A stretch of 8,335 bases of DNA from Flavihumibacter sp. (GTDB lineage: Bacteria; Bacteroidota; Bacteroidia; Chitinophagales; Chitinophagaceae). Below are positions 1-5,736 of this stretch, piece by piece. The position numbers and the translations under genes were made by a program. The notes below the pieces were generated by a model, which saw only the letters and a program-made list of their open reading frames with translations, had not been told where the DNA came from and made no database searches. Location: contig JALOMU010000103.1 in assembly GCA_025455285.1 (NCBI GenBank), positions 1 through 8,335 of the forward strand. Direction: 5' to 3'. Positions within the stretch are counted from its first letter, which is position 1. Each line of letters begins with the position of its first letter.

Positions 1-438
1 TGCCGCATAACGTTGTGTTTCTTCAACAGAAAAGGCCCGGGCACTAACCAGACTGAGTTCATTTAATGGTTTGGATCGTACGCCGCGAGCTTTTACTATC
101 ACTTCCTGCTGTGTCTGAACATCCAGTTCCATGGCAGGGTTCAGCACCAGTTCTTTTCCTGCATTTAATATGATGTTTTCAAGCAGGATGGGTTTGAAAC
201 CGGCATGCGTGATGCGCAGCTGGTGCATTCCAATGGGTACCAGCGTAAATTTGAAAGTTCCGTCACTGTCTGTTGTGGTGCTTCTCCGCTGACCAATGAT
301 TTCTACAGTTGCTCCTGAAATAGGTTGTTGCAGTAACTGGTCTGTCAACTGACCTTTTATGGTCTGTTTTACCTGTGCCGCCAGCGGCAGGAAAAAGATA
401 CTTTGAATAAGGATAAGGTTAATAATCCTGCGATACAT
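1..438 (-). CDS. TonB-dependent receptor-like outer-membrane protein, N-terminal part
   Basis: The gene runs off the left edge; 146 codons are visible with no stop. The ATG at 438 begins a clear signal peptide (MYRRIINLILIQSIFFLPLAAQ). A CarboxypepD_reg-like beta-sandwich follows at about residues 25-110 (IKGQLTDQLLQQPISGATV, then DSDGTFKF and the ITHAGFKP strand). The visible part ends in SVEETQRYAA, which resembles the start of the plug region in Bacteroidota receptors of this type. By family, such proteins are outer-membrane beta-barrels that take up ligands using TonB energy. There is no STN domain between the signal peptide and the CarboxypepD_reg domain, so this protein alone should not signal to FecR. 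It lies downstream of the sigma/FecR/STN cluster with its own copy of the cluster's promoter-like motif 12 nt before the ATG. The barrel is not visible, so the receptor call rests on the N-terminus only. Confidence 0.75.
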   Translation of the reverse strand, partial: MYRRIINLILIQSIFFLPLAAQVKQTIKGQLTDQLLQQPISGATVEIIGQRRSTTTDSDGTFKFTLVPIGMHQLRITHAGFKPILLENIILNAGKELVLNPAMELDVQTQQEVIVKARGVRSKPLNELSLVSARAFSVEETQRYAA

Positions 439-450
439 AAAATCGTTTTT

Positions 451-482
451 TATCCGACAACGATCGATGCCTTTACCCCTAT
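451..482 (-). promoter_or_regulatory. Candidate ECF sigma promoter of the receptor gene
   Basis: Read on the minus strand, ATAGGGGTAAAG (482 to 471) is followed after 11 nt by TGTCGGATA (459 to 451), then 12 nt to the ATG at 438. The same two blocks, with the same 11-nt and 12-nt spacings, precede the ECF sigma gene at 3942-3973. Only 1 of the 11 spacer positions agrees between copies, so the blocks look selected rather than part of a recent duplication. A GGGG-rich upstream block and a GTC-containing downstream block at this spacing suit an ECF-type -35/-10 pair. That identity is inferred. If correct, the leader of the mRNA is only a few nucleotides long. Confidence 0.7.
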
Positions 483-498
483 GTGTGCGAAAAAAATA

Positions 499-2307
499 TC
501 AGAATAAATGTATGCCTCCTGTCCAGCCCAGCCATCCGGTGCGATTTCCACCAAGTGAAACTGTTTTGTAAGCTGCTTCTGGTATCGGGTATGCATAACC
601 GTTAAATTTAACATCCTGATCCGACTGATAAATCGAAAATACAGGTCCGGCAAACAGTGAAAAATGTTTGCTGATCTTCCAATGCAGGTTTACAGTTGCC
701 CTTGTTAAGAGATTGGTGTATTCCCAGCTACCGAGGAAAACATATTGGGTACTTGCCTCCAGGTTAAGCGAGAATTGCTTGCCCAGGCGTCTTTCAGTTC
801 CGATTCCATAACCAAAACTAATTACTCTTCTGCCGGTATCCGGGTGCACTCCACCCAAAAGGATGCTGTATAATTTGTGGTTACCTGTTTTAAATGCTGC
901 ATTAAAAGGCATGACTTCCGTAGAATAAAAGGCCAGCTTATGATATCCTTTCAATACCACATTGATCAGGCCGATACTGTATCCGTCTGAACTATCTGCA
1001 ATATTGATCAGTCCGATCTGTACGCCATTTAATTTTTTCGCATAATTAAATACTCCTCCAATCTGGACCCCATTCATTGCTCTGCCACTCACATTGCCAA
1101 CTCCTGCAACCTGGAGCCCGGTCACTGAATGATTGGTATAGTTAATAACACCTCCAACCTGTCCACCGGTAAATGATCCCTTTACAAAATTGACAACTCC
1201 TCCAACCTGCACGCCTGCTACAGAATCAAGTACCATATTGTGTACACCTGCCACCTGTGCCCCTTTCATATTACCTCCAACTATATTTACAACCCCTGCC
1301 ACCTGAGCAAACTGCACATCTTTTTTATTGATGTTAAATATCCCTCCAAGCTCTGCTCCATTCACGCCGCCTGAATAACCACCCAGTACGTTAAAGGAGA
1401 AATTATTCACTACCTGTGCATTCATCATTCCATTACTCGAAAGGCCGGGAGTAAGCGAAATCTGCACCGGTCTTACAGTGAAAAACCGGCTCAGGTTGAT
1501 ACTTTGTACTTTGAGTTTGGATGAGAGGAAAAATTTGCCAAGCGCCGTACGCTGCACCCGTAGTGAATCCATCCGTTTATACAAATAGAGCAAGGTAGAG
1601 CTATCGGGTTGAGGAATTGCCATATAGAGTGAATCGGGGGCAGGTAACTGAGCCGGACCAACAACAATCGTGGCGCCCTGTAAATCAACGGGCGCCAGTG
1701 TGATCCGAATTTCCTGGTTGTAACCGGAACGGATTGTGACTGTAGTGTCTCTGTAAAATTCTTTGCTGACAGTGAGGCTGGCGCTCGGATAACGTGATTT
1801 TAATTTGATCCGGAAATACCCCTGCCGATTGGTAAGCGCCGCCACAAGCCGTTCTTTTTCATAAACGCTGGCGTCCTGAACCAACTCGCCGGTCTGGTCA
1901 TCCCTTACAAAACCGCTTACCCAATAATGATTGTCGTTAGTAGCGGATTCCTTTATGACAAGGCTGAGCTGGAGTGGGGTTCTCCGGATAATAATATATT
2001 GTCCGCTTTCCCTGAATTCAAAACCAGTCGGGAAAAGTAGTTCCAGCAGATTGCGTACTGATCGGGTACCTGAAGGCAGACTTACCAGGCTGTCTTTTGG
2101 CAGAATATTGGAATTGTAACTGAAGTAAAAATTCCCTTTGTTACTGATGATCTCTAATACATCTGCGATTGGTTGCCGGTTTGCTGAAAGGGAGATTTGT
2201 TTATTCAAATGTTCCTGTGCCTGTAAGTCGTTTATCATACACAGAACGCCAACCAATACTATTATTTTCCGGAAAATACAGCGACCGGTTGTGCAATTAC
2301 TCCACAT
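499..2307 (-). CDS. STN and CarboxypepD_reg-like domain protein with 16-residue surface repeats
   Basis: This is a 602-residue exported protein that appears to end in an outer-membrane-like barrel segment. I place the start at the ATG at 2307, which overlaps the fecR stop by 11 nt, because a signal peptide follows directly (RKIIVLVGVLCMINDLQAQ, residues 13-31). An upstream in-frame ATG at 2391 would add 28 residues inside fecR and bury that signal. Domains in order: STN at about 33-107; CarboxypepD_reg-like at about 129-203; a linker; nine G-x-Q-V-[AG]-G-V-x-N repeats at 317-450; and a C-terminal region rich in alternating strands, ending in Phe. The late repeats (NGVQIGLINIA) resemble the LA_2272-type surface repeat of Leptospira proteins. 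STN domains normally contact FecR from within TonB receptors, but no plug domain is visible here. A role as surface sensor for the FecR/sigma pair is inferred from domain and operon context. Confidence 0.85.
   Translation of the reverse strand: MWSNCTTGRCIFRKIIVLVGVLCMINDLQAQEHLNKQISLSANRQPIADVLEIISNKGNFYFSYNSNILPKDSLVSLPSGTRSVRNLLELLFPTGFEFRESGQYIIIRRTPLQLSLVIKESATNDNHYWVSGFVRDDQTGELVQDASVYEKERLVAALTNRQGYFRIKLKSRYPSASLTVSKEFYRDTTVTIRSGYNQEIRITLAPVDLQGATIVVGPAQLPAPDSLYMAIPQPDSSTLLYLYKRMDSLRVQRTALGKFFLSSKLKVQSINLSRFFTVRPVQISLTPGLSSNGMMNAQVVNNFSFNVLGGYSGGVNGAELGGIFNINKKDVQFAQVAGVVNIVGGNMKGAQVAGVHNMVLDSVAGVQVGGVVNFVKGSFTGGQVGGVINYTNHSVTGLQVAGVGNVSGRAMNGVQIGGVFNYAKKLNGVQIGLINIADSSDGYSIGLINVVLKGYHKLAFYSTEVMPFNAAFKTGNHKLYSILLGGVHPDTGRRVISFGYGIGTERRLGKQFSLNLEASTQYVFLGSWEYTNLLTRATVNLHWKISKHFSLFAGPVFSIYQSDQDVKFNGYAYPIPEAAYKTVSLGGNRTGWLGWTGGIHLF
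958..1359 (-). repeat. Nine-unit protein repeat, 16 residues (48 nt) per unit
   Basis: The repeat lies inside the STN protein, residues 317-450. The unit is G-x-Q-[VI]-[AG]-G-[VIL]-x-N followed by seven variable residues. From the first unit (GAELGGIFN) to the seventh, the Q or equivalent position recurs at exactly 16-residue steps. The eighth and ninth units (GVQIGLIN, GYSIGLIN) are spaced 15 and 14 residues. In the DNA this shows as a recurring CC(A/T)-x-CCTG pattern every 48 nt. The third-codon positions differ between units, so the repeat is old and kept by selection on the protein. A solenoid or stacked-strand fold is inferred. Confidence 0.85.
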
Positions 2308-3310
2308 AAATCTGATCGTCTTTCCGGGTGATGGTAATGTCCAGTGTCTGGGCGATGATAGATAAAACTTCATCCAGGGGCTGGTTTTCAAAAACTGTAG
2401 TAATTGGCAGTTCCCGGATGGCGGGATTGATAATTACAATATTCGAATTATAGGCTTCATTCAGTACTTCCACCAGTTTCCACAATGGGGTACGGTCGCA
2501 GTTGAACGTTCGGGTTCTGTAATATTGATATAGTTTATCGGTTTGCTGAACCTTTGTCCAGCTACCTTTATTCTTACCCGCAATCATCTGTTCTCCGGCA
2601 TGCAACACGATGGACTGGTTGCCATCACTTACCTTTACAATTCCTGTTTCTACGATTACAACGGTAGCAGAATCCGTTTCCCGGATATTAAAGGAAGTGC
2701 CCAAAACAGTAACGGTGAGTTGATTTACCTCCACTTCGAATGGTTGTTCCGGGATTCTCTTCACATCAAAAAAAGCTTCCCCTTTCAGTTTAATCCGGCG
2801 TTTATTCCGGGCAAATTGTTTTGGATATTCTATTGTTGCGCCTTTGTTCAAAGTGATTTTCGAACTGTCGGGTAATAGTCGCTGGATCGTTGCCTCCTGG
2901 CTGGCCAGTTCCATCCATCCGGCGTTTGTCCATTGCCGGTAGATCGTCCAGCTTACTGCACCAGTCACCACAATTGCAAGGATAGCTGCCGCCCTTCTCC
3001 ACCATCCAGCAAAACTCACCACCCTTCCATCTTCCTTTCCTCCATTTTTCCGTTCTTCCATTCCTCCCTTCTTCCCCTTTTCCATTTTTTCCAGCATCCT
3101 TTCCCAGGCAGCGTTGACATCCACTGAAGAAGTGGCTGCCAGTTCACGGCTTTTCTCCCAAATCTGTTGGAATTCCTGAAAATACCGTTCATTTTCCGGT
3201 GAGGCACTGATCCATTTGAGGGCGGATTGCTGTTGCTCCTCTGTGGCTTCTCCCAGCAGGTAGCTGACCAGCAGCTCATCTATGGCATGATTGGATTGGA
3301 AGGGCAGCAT
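2297..3310 (-). CDS. FecR family anti-sigma factor (DUF4974 type)
   Basis: This 337-residue inner-membrane anti-sigma factor is of usual length for Bacteroidota FecR proteins. Residues 1-75 form the cytoplasmic anti-sigma region, which contains the YLLGEATEEQ helix. Residues 77-97 are an unusually charged Lys/Glu/Gly linker. A single membrane segment lies at about 106-123 (RAAAILAIVVTGAVSWTIY). The periplasmic FecR domain spans about 130-245 (LPDSSKITLNKGATI, LKGEAFFDV, VLGTSFNIR), and a C-terminal DUF4974 domain spans about 266-337. It starts 1 nt after the sigma stop (TGATATG), which implies translational coupling and fixed stoichiometry. Its stop overlaps the start of the STN gene by 11 nt. 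It should hold the sigma factor inactive, or help activate it, until an outer-membrane signal arrives through an STN domain. The signal is unknown. Confidence 0.95.
   Translation of the reverse strand: MLPFQSNHAIDELLVSYLLGEATEEQQQSALKWISASPENERYFQEFQQIWEKSRELAATSSVDVNAAWERMLEKMEKGKKGGMEERKNGGKEDGRVVSFAGWWRRAAAILAIVVTGAVSWTIYRQWTNAGWMELASQEATIQRLLPDSSKITLNKGATIEYPKQFARNKRRIKLKGEAFFDVKRIPEQPFEVEVNQLTVTVLGTSFNIRETDSATVVIVETGIVKVSDGNQSIVLHAGEQMIAGKNKGSWTKVQQTDKLYQYYRTRTFNCDRTPLWKLVEVLNEAYNSNIVIINPAIRELPITTVFENQPLDEVLSIIAQTLDITITRKDDQIYVE
3022..3092. repeat. Polypurine/polypyrimidine low-complexity tract in fecR
   Basis: 66 of 71 bases are pyrimidines on the plus strand, so the fecR coding strand is almost all purine. 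It contains imperfect repeats of an ATGGARGAA-like unit. The tract encodes FecR residues 73-97, the Lys/Glu/Gly linker just before the membrane segment. No other stretch of the window shows a comparable bias. Confidence 0.8.
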
Positions 3311-3311
3311 A

Positions 3312-3929
3312 TCAGAGATTGAGCAGGATTAATAATAGTACAGGTAAAAAATCTTTCAGTTTTTCTCTCAGCAAACGCAGTGCTTTCCCCATTTGGTTTT
3401 CAATGGTTTTAACGGAAAGGCCCAGGCGATCTGCAATTTCCTGGTACTTCAGTTCTTCATACCGGCTCATCTGAAAGATAGTGCGACATTGTTCGGGTAA
3501 TTCACTTAACGCCTTATTCAGATGTTGTTGGAGCTCACTTAGCTGAATTTTTTGGGCTGCTCCTCCTGCGGTGGCTTCGGGCATTGCCTTGGCGTACTGC
3601 TGATAGGCTGCTTTTACTTTCTGGTGCTTCAGGTAATTAAGGCATTCGTGGTATACAGAGCGGTAGAGATACGCAGTTGCGGATGATTCAATTTTCAGCG
3701 TTTCTCTTTTTTCCCAAAGTTTGAAGAAAACCTGTTGTACCATTTCTTCTGCCAGCATGTCTTCCCGTACCAGCGTATAGGCATAGGCGTGCAGGGCTTT
3801 AAAATGTGTTTTAAATACCTCTTCAAATCGCAACAATCCAAAATCGGTGCGTACTATGGGCTGCCTGGCTTCAATTGTGGCCATTGGTTCATGTTGGTGC
3901 TGGTATGATATGGGTAAACTCAGCGACAC
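3312..3929 (-). CDS. ECF-type RNA polymerase sigma-70 factor
   Basis: This 205-residue ECF sigma factor should direct RNA polymerase to the promoters of its regulon. Sigma region 2 lies at about residues 35-103 (FEEVFKTHFKALHAYAY, EEMVQQVFFKLWEKR, AYLYRSVYHECLNYL). Region 4 lies at about 135-190 (ALSELPEQCRTIFQMSR, YQEIADRLGLSVKTIENQM). The start chosen is GTG at 3929, because it sits exactly 12 nt from the promoter-like motif, as the ATG of the receptor gene does. An in-frame ATG at 3884 would give 190 residues and keep both domains. The protein ends in a hydrophobic tail (FLPVLLLILLNL, 194-205). It is followed after 1 nt by its anti-sigma gene. Bacteroidota sigma/FecR pairs usually control an adjacent surface protein or receptor, as here. 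Confidence 0.93.
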   Translation of the reverse strand: MSLSLPISYQHQHEPMATIEARQPIVRTDFGLLRFEEVFKTHFKALHAYAYTLVREDMLAEEMVQQVFFKLWEKRETLKIESSATAYLYRSVYHECLNYLKHQKVKAAYQQYAKAMPEATAGGAAQKIQLSELQQHLNKALSELPEQCRTIFQMSRYEELKYQEIADRLGLSVKTIENQMGKALRLLREKLKDFLPVLLLILLNL

Positions 3930-3941
3930 AGGTTCTTTTAC

Positions 3942-3973
3942 TATCCGACAGTCTGCCTGCGCTTTACCCCTAT
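3942..3973 (-). promoter_or_regulatory. Candidate autoregulatory ECF promoter of the sigma gene
   Basis: On the minus strand, ATAGGGGTAAAG (3973 to 3962) is followed by 11 nt, then TGTCGGATA (3950 to 3942), then 12 nt to the GTG at 3929. All 21 motif bases and both spacings match the copy at 451-482. A sigma factor that transcribes its own gene from the promoter class it recognises is common for ECF factors. That this particular sigma factor uses this motif is inferred from the pairing alone. Confidence 0.7.
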
Positions 3974-4013
3974 TTCACTTTAAATTATTTTTCACCGGGT
4001 GGGGAATCGACCG

Positions 4014-4021
4014 CAAAACTA
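4014..4021 (-). promoter_or_regulatory. Possible housekeeping -7 box upstream of the sigma operon
   Basis: TAGTTTTG on the minus strand fits the Bacteroidota primary-sigma -7 consensus TAnnTTTG exactly. It lies about 85 nt before the sigma start and upstream of the ECF-like motif, so it could give basal expression. No TTG is found at the expected -33 spacing, so support is weak. Confidence 0.3.
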
Positions 4022-4073
4022 AGCCAGAATGGCCCCTGTTATGGTTAAGGATGTTTAAAATGGTATGAGCGGT

Positions 4074-4619
4074 CTATATGCCGCCATTAAACAGATTTTT
4101 CATGTATGCAAGGCCTTTCTCCCTTGCAAACCGGATGTTTCGCTCGGGTATTTCGTCCGGATCACCAGGATAATGTTCCAACGCTTTTTCAATACTTTCT
4201 TCCCGCAGCAGGTGCAACATAGGGTAGGGGGACCGGTTTGTATAGTTTGCCGGATCCTGGGTATCTGAACCCGCAAAAAGATAATCCGGGTGAAAGCTGG
4301 CAACCTGGTAGATGCCTTCGTAGTCTTCTTCTTCGATCAATTCTTCTGCCATTTCAACCAGATCCAGGTAGTACATAAAATCGCTGAACCCTTCCGGTAA
4401 TATCAGAAACGCGGTTTCGATTGCAGGATTTTCATCCAGTTTCTGAAGTAATTGATGGTACTGTTCCAGCACCTGGTTTGGATCGGTTGCGGATGCCAGT
4501 TCAAAGTGAACGTTGTTTCGCCGGATTTCACGGGCTGCAAACGGACAGAAATTACAGCCAATGACCACGTTGTTGATCCAGTTCCGGGTACAAGCTAGTA
4601 TATTTTCCGTATCCTGCAT
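4074..4619 (-). CDS. DUF1415 family protein
   Basis: This 181-residue soluble protein has no signal peptide or membrane segment. It shows the family's conserved blocks in order: [13 protein letters not shown] (20-32), FHPDYLFAG (109-117) and [16 protein letters not shown] (125-140). The length is normal for the family. Two cysteines (22 and 25) and conserved His/Asp/Arg residues suggest a metal or redox site, but the biochemical function of DUF1415 is not established and I do not assign one. It starts at ATG 4619, divergent from the CDGSH gene across a 45-nt gap, so the two may share a regulatory region. Downstream it is separated from the sigma operon by about 145 nt, and I see no strong terminator there. 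Confidence 0.92.
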   Translation of the reverse strand: MQDTENILACTRNWINNVVIGCNFCPFAAREIRRNNVHFELASATDPNQVLEQYHQLLQKLDENPAIETAFLILPEGFSDFMYYLDLVEMAEELIEEEDYEGIYQVASFHPDYLFAGSDTQDPANYTNRSPYPMLHLLREESIEKALEHYPGDPDEIPERNIRFAREKGLAYMKNLFNGGI

Positions 4620-4664
4620 GGTGCAAATTAAACCCTTATTTTAGCATCTTAAAAAATCTGACTA

Positions 4665-4892
4665 ATGGCTGGAACAATCATTACGGTTAATAACAATGGA
4701 TCCCTTCGGGTGGAAGGTGATTTTGAGATCCGCGATAAAGATGGCAATCTCTATGATTTAGGTGGTCGTACACTTGTGAGTATCTGTCGCTGTGGTTTAT
4801 CACAGAACAAACCCTTTTGTGATGGCTCACACAAAGGCCATTTTGAACATGAAGCGAAGGCTTTCGCCCTGCCACCGAAAAAAACGCCTTAA
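4665..4892 (+). CDS. CDGSH iron-sulfur domain protein
   Basis: This 75-residue soluble protein carries one complete CDGSH motif, CRCGLSQNKPFCDGSH. The expected 2Fe-2S ligands are Cys41, Cys43, Cys52 and His56, with the conserved Ser46 and Pro50 in place. Its N-terminal half (residues 1-35) is a short strand-rich segment (GSLRVEGDFEIRD) usual for bacterial single-motif members. Unlike mitoNEET it has no membrane anchor. Family members are redox-active or cluster-transfer proteins, but the partner of this one is unknown. It starts at ATG 4665, 45 nt from the divergent DUF1415 start. Its TAA stop shares TTAA with the stop of the convergent GH16 gene, leaving no space for a terminator between them. 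Confidence 0.93.
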   Translation: MAGTIITVNNNGSLRVEGDFEIRDKDGNLYDLGGRTLVSICRCGLSQNKPFCDGSHKGHFEHEAKAFALPPKKTP

Positions 4893-5671
4893 TGGGCAGC
4901 GGGTTGGGATATCCGCACATAATCTACTTCCAGGGATTGCGGAAAGATACTGTCATCAATGCCTTTCTGACCGCCCCAGGTGCCACCTATAGCAAGGTTG
5001 AGGATGAGGTAAAAGGGTTGGTCAAAAGGCCAGACTTCCGCTTCATCCTTTTCTTTTTTAAAGCTGAATACGGTATTGCCATCAATCTTAAATTGAATAT
5101 GATTTTCCAGCCATTCGATGGCATATACATGAAAATCCTGCCAGTTCATCCGTAAGAGATGCCCCTTTGTTTTCTGTGTACCCATCATGTGATTGTAGGC
5201 ATCGGTATGAACACTGGTGAATACCGAATCCGGGTTGTATCCAACAAATTCCATGATATCAATTTCTCCGCTGGTTGGCCAATCGCCATAGGCATCGTCT
5301 GTAGGTAACATCCAGATGGCTGGCCAAACCCCGCGTCCTCTGGGCAATCTTGCCCGGATTTCTATCCGCCCATATCGCCAGTCGGCCTTTCCGCGGGTAA
5401 CCAATCGGGCCGAATGATACTTGCCCTCAGGTGTTTTATAGGCAGTAATAAAAAGCGAACCATTTCGTATACTCACGGTTTTGGGATCCGCCCTTGTATA
5501 CACCTGCTTTTCCTGGTTGCCCCAGCCATTTCCGCCGATATCATAGTCCCATTTGGAAGGATCCGGTAAGCCGGGCTGCGTGAACTCATCCGACCAAACG
5601 AGTTTCCACTGTTGTGCCATGGTAGCCTTTGAACCAAAGGCCAATAACAGGAAAAAAAGGAGCTGTTTCAT
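4889..5671 (-). CDS. Secreted glycoside hydrolase family 16 (endo-beta-glucanase/laminarinase-like)
   Basis: This 260-residue enzyme has a signal peptide (MKQLLFFLLLAFGSKATMA, likely cleavage after Ala19) and a single GH16 jelly-roll domain filling the rest. The catalytic motif GEIDIMEFVG is present, with Glu136 as nucleophile, Asp138 as helper and Glu141 as acid/base. Other GH16 landmarks are LVWSDEF (25-30 region), WRYGRIEIRARLP, GVWPAIWML and LNLAIGGTWGG. The motif without an extra residue and the surrounding Trp residues fit beta-1,3- or beta-1,3-1,4-glucan endohydrolases. Exact substrate cannot be read from sequence. There is no carbohydrate-binding module or sorting domain. A cell-envelope or external location follows from the signal peptide. 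The gene starts just past the sucC terminator, so it must have its own promoter in the short 5672-5736 region. Confidence 0.94.
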   Translation of the reverse strand: MKQLLFFLLLAFGSKATMAQQWKLVWSDEFTQPGLPDPSKWDYDIGGNGWGNQEKQVYTRADPKTVSIRNGSLFITAYKTPEGKYHSARLVTRGKADWRYGRIEIRARLPRGRGVWPAIWMLPTDDAYGDWPTSGEIDIMEFVGYNPDSVFTSVHTDAYNHMMGTQKTKGHLLRMNWQDFHVYAIEWLENHIQFKIDGNTVFSFKKEKDEAEVWPFDQPFYLILNLAIGGTWGGQKGIDDSIFPQSLEVDYVRISQPAAH

Positions 5672-5682
5672 GTTTCTAAGAT

Positions 5683-5715
5683 AAAAAAAGCCAGGTAAAT
5701 AATTCCCTGGCTTTT
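5683..5715 (-). terminator. Rho-independent terminator after sucC
   Basis: A 10-bp perfect stem, AAAAGCCAGG (5686-5695) with CCTGGCTTTT (5706-5715), encloses a 10-nt loop. On the minus strand the stem runs into seven T residues, and it starts 21 nt after the sucC stop. The symmetric A/T ends mean it could work weakly on the plus strand too, but no plus-strand gene reads into it. Confidence 0.88.
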
Positions 5716-5736
5716 ATATTCGGTTATGCCTGATCG

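Noticed and set aside
2308..2391. 28-residue N-terminal extension of the STN protein
   Set aside because: It lies wholly inside fecR and would place residues before a clear signal peptide that starts at ATG 2307.
3016..3279. Minus-strand frame of 87 codons inside fecR
   Set aside because: It is a shadow of the purine-rich fecR tract; its Lys/Glu/Arg/Trp-rich composition comes from that tract.
4069..4084. GCGG...CCGC inverted repeat at the end of the DUF1415 gene
   Set aside because: The stem is only 4 bp with an 8-nt loop, it overlaps the coding end, and no T-run follows, so I do not call it a terminator.
4624..4644. Near-matches to TAnnTTTG on both strands between the DUF1415 and CDGSH genes
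   Set aside because: Both (TTAATTTG minus, TATTTTAG plus) miss one consensus base, and the minus one would leave only 4 nt before the start codon.
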